Source of the DNA: JAGLHV01 sp023132075 [NCBI: bacterium]
Lineage (GTDB): Bacteria; CBDUZB01; JAGLHV01
NCBI GenBank assembly: GCA_023132075.1
Contig: JAGLYT010000101.1
Location: 1-5,965 of the forward strand
Length of the DNA: 5,965 nt
Direction of reading: 5' to 3'
In this document: positions 1 to 5,965 of the stretch, one piece after another
Layout of the letters: every line of letters starts with the position of its first letter
Numbering within the stretch: the stretch's first letter is position 1
Notes under the pieces: model-generated
Databases searched by the model: none
Told to the model about the DNA's origin: nothing
Seen by the model: only the letters and a program-made list of their open reading frames with translations
Made by a program: the position numbers and the translations under genes

Positions 1-1104
1 AACATTCTCTACCTCTCTTGCATTACCCGGCCAACTGTAGTTCATCAATACATCCATAGCCTCTGGAGAAACCCCTTTTATATTCTTACCTGACTCTCGA
101 TTAAACTTTTGAAGAAAATAGTTTACTAAAAGTGGGACATCCTCTTTATGTTCACGCAAGGGGGGTATCTTGACAGAGACCACATTTAAGCGATAGTACA
201 AGTCTTCCCTGAGTGAACCGTCCTCCAGTGCTTTCTTTACACCACGATTAGTGGCTGCTATAACCCTCACATCTATCTTAATAGTTTTTACCCCGCCTAC
301 CCGCTCAAATTCTTTTTCCTGTAGTACTCTTAATAATTTGACTTGCAGCATCGGACTCAGCTCAATAATCTCATCCAAGAAAATAGTACCCCCATTAGCT
401 AGTTCAAACTTGCCTGGTTTATTGGCTACCGCATCGGTGAAAGCACCTTTAACATGCCCAAATAATTCACTCTCCAAAAGACCTTCTGGGAAAGCAGCAC
501 AGTTTACATGAATAAAGGGTTTCTCTTTTCTGGAGCTATTAAAATGAAGAGCCCGTGCCACCAGCGTTTTCCCAGTACCGGTTTCTCCCTGGATAAGAAC
601 AGTAGCCTTGGTATTGGCTACCTCTCTTAGTATCTTGTATACCCCTTGGATTTGGGGACTTTTGCCTATAATATTATCTAACTTGTATTTTTCTTCTAAT
701 TCTCCTCGCAGATATCTATTTTCCCTGACTAAACTTTTCATCTTGAGAGCATTAGCTATAATTATTTTCATTTCATCTTTTTCAAATGGTTTCAATAAAT
801 AATCATGAGCTCCTTCTTTCATTGCTTTTACTGCCGTTTCCACACTCCCATAAGCAGTCATTAAAATAACTTCACACTTGAGAAAATGTGCTTTTACGTA
901 CTCCAGCAATTCAATTCCGCCAATTTCTCCCATTACCAGATCAGTAAGAACAATATTATAATAGGCATCGTTTTTTATTTTCCACAATGCATCCTCTCCG
1001 TTTTCTGCCGTTTCAACGTCATATCCATCGCCTATCAGACATTCGGCACAACCATTTCGAATATTACTATCATCATCAACAACCAATATTTTTTCCTTTC
1101 CCAT
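1..1104 (-). CDS. Sigma-54-dependent response regulator, NtrC/AtoC type (3' end beyond window)
   Basis: Cytoplasmic transcription activator of the NtrC family, which remodels sigma-54 RNA polymerase using ATP after phosphorylation by a histidine kinase. I translated 368 residues without a stop. The receiver domain (about 4-118) has the acidic pocket D10-D12, phosphoacceptor D55, switch T83 and K105-P106. The AAA+ domain (about 144-368) has Walker A GETGTGKT (173-180), the sigma-54 contact loop as GAFTDA (220-225) instead of GAFTGA, Walker B ending LDE (243-245), sensor I AATN (283-286), arginine-finger region REDLYYRLN (299-307) and the WPGNAREV sensor II region (358-365). The left edge removes the end of AAA+ and the expected Fis-type DNA-binding helix-turn-helix; the family usually runs to about 450 residues. 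ATG at 1104 follows a good ribosome binding site. It lies directly downstream of the kinase, its likely partner. Family assignment is firm; its target genes cannot be read from the window. Confidence 0.95.
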   Translation of the reverse strand, partial: MGKEKILVVDDDSNIRNGCAECLIGDGYDVETAENGEDALWKIKNDAYYNIVLTDLVMGEIGGIELLEYVKAHFLKCEVILMTAYGSVETAVKAMKEGAHDYLLKPFEKDEMKIIIANALKMKSLVRENRYLRGELEEKYKLDNIIGKSPQIQGVYKILREVANTKATVLIQGETGTGKTLVARALHFNSSRKEKPFIHVNCAAFPEGLLESELFGHVKGAFTDAVANKPGKFELANGGTIFLDEIIELSPMLQVKLLRVLQEKEFERVGGVKTIKIDVRVIAATNRGVKKALEDGSLREDLYYRLNVVSVKIPPLREHKEDVPLLVNYFLQKFNRESGKNIKGVSPEAMDVLMNYSWPGNAREVENV

Positions 1105-1108
1105 ATCT

Positions 1109-1115
1109 TCCCCTT
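1109..1115 (-). promoter_or_regulatory. Ribosome binding site of the response regulator
   Basis: The minus strand reads AAGGGGA, four bases before the ATG at 1104. This purine run fits the Shine-Dalgarno consensus and supports that start codon. The receiver domain begins almost at once after the ATG, so no longer N-terminus is expected. Confidence 0.7.
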
Positions 1116-1174
1116 TTAGTTAATTATCTTTTAATATGGCTTTACTATTAAATACAATTTCATGCCTATTGATA

Positions 1175-1202
1175 ATTATATAATAAACTTAACAAAAATC
1201 AA
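1175..1202 (-). promoter_or_regulatory. Possible sigma-70-type promoter upstream of the response regulator
   Basis: In the 103-base gap between kinase stop and regulator start, the minus strand reads TTGATT (1202-1197), a 16-base spacer, then TATAAT (1180-1175), a perfect -10 box with a 4-of-6 -35 box. It would give a leader of roughly 65 bases before the ATG. The gap is very AT-rich, so chance matches are likely. The gap is, however, much longer than the 5 and 35 bases between the other genes, and no terminator hairpin is seen in it. A regulator promoter inside an otherwise continuous operon is plausible but unproven. Confidence 0.35.
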
Positions 1203-1207
1203 AACTT

Positions 1208-2626
1208 TTATTTTACCTTCGGCAATGTAAAATAAAAAGTACTTCCTTTTCCCAAGATACTTTCTACCCAGATTTCCCCTCTATGAAGTTGCACTATGGC
1301 TTTAACAGTTGCCAGCCCCAAACCGGTTCCTTTGTGTCCTTTTATTTTATTCTTTACACCTCTAACCTGTTTAAACTTATCAAATATTTTTTCTAAGTCT
1401 TCGGGAGGAACCCCCATACCGTTATCACTTATGCTGACTTGTAAATATTCCGAAATATTTTGAATTTCAATACTTATTATCCCTTTTTCCGGAGTAAATT
1501 TAATTGCATTACTTAATAGATTATTTAATATCTGCCGTATCTTATTTTGGTCCGCAGATATCACCGGTATGTTTTCCTGAATTTTTGAGTAAATTTTTAT
1601 ATTTTTTTCATCGGCTTGAATGTTAAACAATTGTATTGTTTCTTGAAGTATCGTTGTCATATTCAAGGGTTCCTTAATAAGTTCCATTTTACCTCTTTCT
1701 ATTTTAGCAATATCTAAAAGATCATTAATAAAACTATTTAATCGTTTAGAACTATTTTTCATTATATTTAAAAAGTTTCTTTGTTTTTCGGTAAGCTCCC
1801 CTGTTGCACCCTTAAAAAAAAGATCAATATACATCATTATGGAAGTTAACGGCGAACGTAATTCGTGGGTTACGCTGGAAACAAAGTCCTGTTTCATCTG
1901 GTCTAATTCTTTCAACTGAAATGCCATTAGATTAAATTCTTTGGCTAAAGCTCCCAATTCATCTTTATTATTAACTTCAATAATCGTATCTAATTTCCCT
2001 TTGCCAATCATTTTTGCCCCGGAAGTTAATTTTTTAATCGGCCTGGTCAGCGTTTGAGCCAGGATTAATGAACCTAATATTCCGATTATTAAACCAACAA
2101 GAGTAATACCAAAAATCCGTTTACCTGTTTGAAAAACAGTTTCTTTTATTGCCTTGTTTAATTCTTCCCGGGAAAATCCAATACGGGCAATACCGGATTT
2201 TTTCCGTTCCATAAATACAGGAAGAGCATAATCGGTTATCACTTTTCCTTTTTTATTTTGATAGGATTGAATAAAGAGTTTCTCCGTTTTAATTGCTTTT
2301 ATTCCTACAATAGTCTTATCTGTTTCCCCTAAACGATGAATATCTGTATGAGCCAGTATTTTGCCATCGACCCCGGAAAATATGACATAAACAATTTTCT
2401 TATTGTGAACAAGAAAGTTAATATAATTAAGAAGAAGAATTTGGTCTTTAGTGATCAAATATTCTTTACTCACCTGAACTAATCCATCAACAAGACTTAC
2501 CTGATTTTCTTTTAATTGATTAATCATATATCGCCGCTCGGCAATAAACCAACAAATACTTACCCCTGAAATAATAAACACTACCAATAAGGTAGCTAAA
2601 AAACTAAACTTTGATTTTAATTTCAA
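1208..2626 (-). CDS. Membrane sensor histidine kinase (sensor-HAMP-HisKA-HATPase)
   Basis: A 472-residue inner-membrane kinase that autophosphorylates on histidine and passes phosphate to a response regulator, probably the one encoded next. Layout: membrane segment about 8-29; extracytoplasmic sensor about 30-170, with a Cache-like stretch DGKILAHTD (87-95) but no firm family; membrane segment about 171-190; HAMP about 190-243 with P196 and E223-L224; HisKA about 244-310 with phosphoacceptor H254 in HELRSP; HATPase about 356-470 with N-box NNLLSNAIKF (368-377), G1 box DNGMG (401-405), F-box IFDKF (414-418) and G2 box GTGLGLA (433-439). All catalytic boxes look intact. The start is TTG at 2626, eight bases behind AGGGAG. 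The next in-frame ATG (residue 34) would remove the first membrane segment, so TTG is preferred. Only five bases separate it from the barrel-TPR stop, which suggests translational coupling. The HELRSP H-box is more typical of kinases paired with OmpR-type regulators than with NtrC-type ones. Confidence 0.95.
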   Translation of the reverse strand: MKLKSKFSFLATLLVVFIISGVSICWFIAERRYMINQLKENQVSLVDGLVQVSKEYLITKDQILLLNYINFLVHNKKIVYVIFSGVDGKILAHTDIHRLGETDKTIVGIKAIKTEKLFIQSYQNKKGKVITDYALPVFMERKKSGIARIGFSREELNKAIKETVFQTGKRIFGITLVGLIIGILGSLILAQTLTRPIKKLTSGAKMIGKGKLDTIIEVNNKDELGALAKEFNLMAFQLKELDQMKQDFVSSVTHELRSPLTSIMMYIDLFFKGATGELTEKQRNFLNIMKNSSKRLNSFINDLLDIAKIERGKMELIKEPLNMTTILQETIQLFNIQADEKNIKIYSKIQENIPVISADQNKIRQILNNLLSNAIKFTPEKGIISIEIQNISEYLQVSISDNGMGVPPEDLEKIFDKFKQVRGVKNKIKGHKGTGLGLATVKAIVQLHRGEIWVESILGKGSTFYFTLPKVK

Positions 2627-2631
2627 TACTA

Positions 2632-4731
2632 TTACTCCCTATGATTTTGCTCCAATTCTGTTTGTGCTCTTTTTAAATTTTTTCCGGCCATTTCCAAATC
2701 AGGATTAAGAACCAAGGCTTTTTCCCACAATTTAATCGCCTGTTTCAAATTACCTTTACTGTATTGAACTAACCCCTGCTTATTGTATTCATTAGATTGG
2801 GTATTATTAATCTTTTTTATTTTATCCTGAATTTCCTTTAAATAATTTGATGCTAATTCGTTTTGCGAATCCAATTCAAGCACTTCTTTAAATTTACTCA
2901 TTGCTTCCAATAATCTGTTTTCTTTATAAAGCACTATTGCCTCCCGGCAACAATCACTACTGAGTTTTTTGTTAATCTGAGCCATATAATCAATTGTTTT
3001 TGAATGCCTGGGATTTAAAGCTAACACCTTCTTGAACTCTATAAGGGCTTTGTTCCATTTCAGTTTTTGATACATATATAATCCTTTCCTGAAATACAAA
3101 TCGGCCATTTTTCTTTTGCTTTGCTTTATATAAAATGATACTTTTTTATACTTAGGATTTACCGACAACACCTTTTTGAATTCGTGAAGTGCATTTACAA
3201 AATGCTTTTCTTTATAAAGATATATTCCTTTCTCATAACGCCGCTTTATTATTTGCGCTTTCTTAACTTCTTTAATTTTTCGTTGTCTTTCTTTGATTAT
3301 AGCAATGTATTCCCGGGCCTGCGTATAATTAGTATCAAGGGTCAAAACTTTATTAAATTCCCCCGTTGCCTCAACATATTTACCGTTCTCATAATACTCA
3401 AATCCTTTGTCAAAAAAAGATTTTATAACTTCTTTAAATCTCTTTTCCATTTTAACCAGATATTCTTTTGCCTCTTGATGTCCGGGAACAAGTTCAAGAA
3501 TATTTTCAAATTCCGCCCGGGCACGAATCATTTCTCCGTCATGATAATATCTCTTTCCCTTGCTCAAATATTCATCAATACTTGTTAAGGTAATTACTTC
3601 TTCCACTTTCACCCGTGTACGGGCAAGCAACTCCAATGCCCTTTCGTGCCCCGGAGCAACAGCTAAAATGTTTTTAAATTCTTTGTGTGCATTAAGTAAA
3701 TCCCCTCTTAAAAAGTATTTTTTTCCCCGCAAAAAAGATTCTTCAATGTTTTTTTCAATTTGAGTGTTTTCGTAATTTCGGCCAAAACGAAAAGAAATGC
3801 TGATTTTATGGCCGTCATCAAAATCCTCTTTAGATAAAAAGGCATAATCTAAATTCAACCCTTTAACCCTAAATCCTAATCCTAATCTTAACCCGTTAGT
3901 TAAATCATCCCGCGATTTATAGCCTATTCGCAGGGCAATTGCATTATGCACCCAAAATTCTCCTCCCAGATTAAGAAAAAAATCGTTATCCCGGGGAAAA
4001 TTAAAATCCAAAGCCGTAGTTAAATCATTACCAAACAATTCATGTTTCCACGCTCCCCCCACTTTTATATTTAGAGGAAGCTCATCCTCATCATCAATAA
4101 ACTTTATCGGGGATCCTATATTTTGAATATTAAGGCCGAATACCAAGGATTTTAACGGCGAAGGATATAACCAACCAATATCTACGGCATAAGCATTTAC
4201 TTTCTCATCATCCAATATTTCCTGAAAAATCTTAAAATTAATACCCCCATCAAGCTTACCGATTAATCGGCGGCCATATGCTAAACTAAAAGCAAAATCG
4301 TGAAAATATAGTTCTCCCGTTTTTACTCCCCAGGGATCATACCCCTCAATACCGCCGACATTCAAAAAAGAAACGCTTGCTCCTAACCCGCCTTTAAGTA
4401 CTTTTACCGGTTGAACATAGGCAAGAAACTCATATCTGATTTCCTCTCCCCTTTCATTATGCATTAGAGTTACTTCATTATGCTCAATTCCGGAAAGGCC
4501 TGCCGGATTCCAATAGATAAGATTGGCATCATCAGCAACCGCTACAAACGCCCCTCCCAAAGCAACCGGCCTTGCCCCTATTTCCATTTTCAGAAAATTT
4601 GCTCCTGTCGTACCCGGTGAAGAAGCAAAAAGATTATAAGGAATAAAACAAAATATACTAAAAAAAATCAAAAAACAACCTGCATTTTTTTGGTCGGATA
4701 TTATTTTTTTGACCCTTCTTATTCCTTTCAC
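2632..4731 (-). CDS. PorV/PorQ-family outer-membrane beta-barrel fused to TPR repeats
   Basis: A 699-residue exported protein. A basic N-terminus and hydrophobic stretch (about 18-36, ending LFA before SSPG) form a signal peptide. Residues about 40-317 match the PorV/PorQ (UPF0164-like) barrel family: hallmark GARPVALGGAF (52-62), ADDAN (66-70), NPAGL (75-79), then alternating strands ending with the aromatic ISFRFG (312-317). From about 329 to 680 there are seven TPR-like units (starting near 329, 384, 436, 496, 543, 594 and 646), each shaped like KGxxxYxxGxxxxAxxEFxxVLxLxP, with helical spacers giving a period near 50 residues. PorV is the type IX secretion shuttle protein of Bacteroidota; known PorV/PorQ barrels end at the barrel, so the TPR half is an addition, presumably periplasmic. 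The start is GTG at 4731 behind GAGGAG; the next methionine (residue 49) would lose the signal peptide. Neighbours are a protein with a sorting-like C-terminus, 35 bases upstream, and the kinase, 5 bases downstream. Domain calls are sound; a secretion role is inference. Confidence 0.88.
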   Translation of the reverse strand: MKGIRRVKKIISDQKNAGCFLIFFSIFCFIPYNLFASSPGTTGANFLKMEIGARPVALGGAFVAVADDANLIYWNPAGLSGIEHNEVTLMHNERGEEIRYEFLAYVQPVKVLKGGLGASVSFLNVGGIEGYDPWGVKTGELYFHDFAFSLAYGRRLIGKLDGGINFKIFQEILDDEKVNAYAVDIGWLYPSPLKSLVFGLNIQNIGSPIKFIDDEDELPLNIKVGGAWKHELFGNDLTTALDFNFPRDNDFFLNLGGEFWVHNAIALRIGYKSRDDLTNGLRLGLGFRVKGLNLDYAFLSKEDFDDGHKISISFRFGRNYENTQIEKNIEESFLRGKKYFLRGDLLNAHKEFKNILAVAPGHERALELLARTRVKVEEVITLTSIDEYLSKGKRYYHDGEMIRARAEFENILELVPGHQEAKEYLVKMEKRFKEVIKSFFDKGFEYYENGKYVEATGEFNKVLTLDTNYTQAREYIAIIKERQRKIKEVKKAQIIKRRYEKGIYLYKEKHFVNALHEFKKVLSVNPKYKKVSFYIKQSKRKMADLYFRKGLYMYQKLKWNKALIEFKKVLALNPRHSKTIDYMAQINKKLSSDCCREAIVLYKENRLLEAMSKFKEVLELDSQNELASNYLKEIQDKIKKINNTQSNEYNKQGLVQYSKGNLKQAIKLWEKALVLNPDLEMAGKNLKRAQTELEQNHRE
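2635..2640 (-). promoter_or_regulatory. Ribosome binding site deciding the TTG start of the kinase
   Basis: The minus strand reads AGGGAG, lying inside the last codons of the barrel-TPR gene and eight bases before the TTG at 2626. Its strength and spacing support initiation at a rare start codon. Its position within the upstream coding sequence fits translational coupling of the two genes. Confidence 0.7.
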
Positions 4732-4738
4732 TTTTTAA

Positions 4739-4744
4739 CTCCTC
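4739..4744 (-). promoter_or_regulatory. Ribosome binding site deciding the GTG start of the barrel-TPR gene
   Basis: The minus strand reads GAGGAG in the 35-base gap after the surface-protein stop, seven bases before GTG at 4731. This near-consensus site supports a GTG start at the only position that preserves the signal peptide. Confidence 0.72.
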
Positions 4745-4766
4745 AAAAAATTAACTGCCGGAACTG

Positions 4767-5965
4767 TTATTTGACAATCATCAACTTTCCTTTTTTACTT
4801 TGTTTTTCGTTTTTAATTAAATAAAGATACACCCCGCTCGCCAATTTTTCACCATGGTCATTGGTAACATCCCAGGACAAAATAGTGTCTCCGGAAGTAT
4901 GTTCAATTTTCTTTACCAACTCACCGTTGAGAGTAAAAATTCTTATCGTAGCCATTGGTGATAAATTAACAAAAATAATTTCACTATCCCCCCGGCTTGG
5001 TTTAAACGGTACGGGAAAAGCATAGGCATAAAACAAATCACTGTATGATGACCCGGCAAGGGCAAAAACAGAGGTATGGATACTGGAAGCAGAAACCGTA
5101 TTTGCTTGTGAATCAACTACTGAATTAGCTAACCTTACCCAAAGATTCGAATTTTCATCTAATCTATACATTTGTAAGGTTCCTTCCCGAACCGGAGGCA
5201 TAGTACCATCCACTATTCCATCTGCAGGAGCAACATCGTTATAAGATAATGTTACGGTTATGGGCAAATTAAAGTTGTCTTTTAAAATCCCCCTGGCACT
5301 ATTAAAAGTATTTATTCGGGTTATAGTATCCTCTAAAATAGAATTAAATGGATCATCGTCTAATTTAAATTTATCATTAGCTTGAAGAATATTACTTAAT
5401 TCCGTACATTGCGAACCGGGATCAATTACAAAGAAAAAATCCACAGACAAACCGGAGGGTAAAACTGATAATCTGGTTTCCTCACCCCAGCTTAGTACCG
5501 TATTATTTTTGGTGTAATCAATTATAGTAGTAAAAGTAAACCGTTCTTCCGGTAAAGAGTTGCCGATCGTATCAGTAGCTTCGGAGGTAATGGTAACCTG
5601 GTAAGTAAAATTTTTCTTCAGGCCAGAATCAGGAGTAAAAAATAATTTAAAATTATCCGTATCATAAGAAACCACCCCGGAAATTAGTTCATCAATCTCT
5701 TGCCCATCTTTATCCCTAATCCCTTTAATGCTGAACGCTCCTTTAGTCTTTTCCTCATTCATCCTTTCATTGAAACTTATCTGAATAACAACATCGGGGC
5801 TAACCCCGTTCTCTTTATCCTGCGGTAAACATGATAACACATAAGGACACACAGTGTCTATTCCTTCAAACGTTCCGCTGATAGTCCCGGTATCAACACA
5901 AACATTGCCTAATAAACCATCAGTAATAGCAGTAATACTGCCGGATACAGTAATAGTATCCCCTA
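4767..5965 (-). CDS. Secreted surface protein: Ig-like domain plus T9SS/FlgD-type C-terminal domain (5' end beyond window)
   Basis: The last 398 residues of a larger exported protein. The frame stays open from the right edge to TAA at 4767. An in-frame GTG at 5852 is not the true start, because 37 further codons upstream continue the same Thr/Gly/Ile-rich beta-type sequence. Numbering from the first full codon (5963): a Thr/Gly-rich segment (1-37); an SbsA-type Ig-like domain (Big_5-like, about 45-147), with SPDVVIQISFNERM (55-68) and strands ending RFTFTT; a beta-rich region (about 155-303) I cannot assign, containing an ADGIVDGT loop (247-254) and ending HTSVFALAG; and a C-terminal domain (about 312-398) with FPVPFKPS, TIRIFTLNGELVKKI, ILSWDVTNDHG, ASGVYLYLI and a basic end KGKLMIVK. 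That C-terminal pattern is the FlgD Ig-like / Por-secretion-tail type used for sorting by type IX secretion in Bacteroidota. It probably acts at the cell surface, with no enzymatic motif visible. It is followed after 35 bases by the PorV-like gene, suggesting a cargo-and-handler pair. Signal peptide and full length are outside the window. Confidence 0.85.
   Translation of the reverse strand, partial: GDTITVSGSITAITDGLLGNVCVDTGTISGTFEGIDTVCPYVLSCLPQDKENGVSPDVVIQISFNERMNEEKTKGAFSIKGIRDKDGQEIDELISGVVSYDTDNFKLFFTPDSGLKKNFTYQVTITSEATDTIGNSLPEERFTFTTIIDYTKNNTVLSWGEETRLSVLPSGLSVDFFFVIDPGSQCTELSNILQANDKFKLDDDPFNSILEDTITRINTFNSARGILKDNFNLPITVTLSYNDVAPADGIVDGTMPPVREGTLQMYRLDENSNLWVRLANSVVDSQANTVSASSIHTSVFALAGSSYSDLFYAYAFPVPFKPSRGDSEIIFVNLSPMATIRIFTLNGELVKKIEHTSGDTILSWDVTNDHGEKLASGVYLYLIKNEKQSKKGKLMIVK

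Noticed and set aside
251-1119. Three plus-strand open frames of 64-86 codons opposite the response regulator
   Set aside because: The minus-strand frame carries intact receiver and AAA+ motifs across the whole stretch; the plus-strand translations show no domain or coding character.
1153-1168. Possible sigma-54 (-24/-12) promoter in the gap before the regulator
   Set aside because: The minus strand reads AGGCATG then AAA and TTGT. The spacing between GG and the -12 element is one base short and the invariant GC is GT, so it does not meet the GG-N10-GC rule.
1105-1207. Rho-independent terminator between kinase and regulator
   Set aside because: No GC-rich stem followed by a T-run on the minus strand was found; the palindromic bits are only AT-rich runs.
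3034-3291. DNA- or RNA-binding function for the basic stretch of the TPR arm
   Set aside because: The protein has a signal peptide and a barrel ahead of the TPRs, so this region should lie in the periplasm; the charge is better treated as an envelope or protein contact surface.
3184-3588. Plus-strand open frame of 134 codons, antisense to the TPR region
   Set aside because: It is Phe/Ile/Leu/Tyr-rich and low in complexity, as expected from the complement of Lys/Glu-rich helices, with no recognisable domain, and it lies fully opposite a well-supported gene.
4732-4766. Terminator or promoter between the surface-protein and barrel-TPR genes
   Set aside because: The 35-base gap holds a ribosome binding site and a short T-run but no hairpin stem and no -35/-10 pair.
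5850-5852. GTG at 5852 as start of the surface protein
   Set aside because: The frame stays open through the right edge with similar beta-type sequence, there is no signal peptide after this GTG, and no ribosome binding site was recognised, so the gene is 5'-truncated by the window.

Overview
The window is one tightly packed block of four genes, all read from the minus strand, so transcription runs from the right edge (5965) to the left edge (1). In reading order they are: (i) the C-terminal part of a secreted multidomain surface protein, open through the right edge and ending at 4767; (ii) a 699-residue outer-membrane protein joining a PorV/PorQ-type beta-barrel to a long TPR tail (4731-2632); (iii) a membrane histidine kinase (2626-1208); (iv) a sigma-54-dependent, NtrC-type response regulator starting at 1104 and cut by the left edge. 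No tRNA, rRNA, CRISPR array, insertion sequence or convincing terminator is visible. The only non-coding stretches are gaps of 35, 5 and 103 bases.

The DNA is AT-rich, and two of the three visible starts are non-ATG (GTG for the barrel-TPR gene, TTG for the kinase), each behind a strong purine-rich ribosome binding site. The PorV/PorQ barrel, the FlgD/Por-secretion-type C-terminal domain and the sigma-54 activator together point to a diderm (Gram-negative-type) bacterium. It may be an FCB-like or uncultured candidate phylum such as Omnitrophota-, Aerophobota- or Atribacterota-like lineages. This placement is inference from domain content and composition; the sequence does not fix the phylum.

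A working model, which is inference: the surface protein, carrying an SbsA-type Ig-like domain and a C-terminal sorting-like domain, is exported. The barrel-TPR protein sits in the outer membrane with a periplasmic TPR scaffold and may handle that cargo or anchor it. The adjacent kinase has an extracytoplasmic sensor domain, and with the NtrC-type regulator it could adjust expression of sigma-54 genes to the state of the envelope. The 5-base spacing of barrel-TPR and kinase suggests co-translation. The 103-base gap before the regulator holds a possible secondary promoter.
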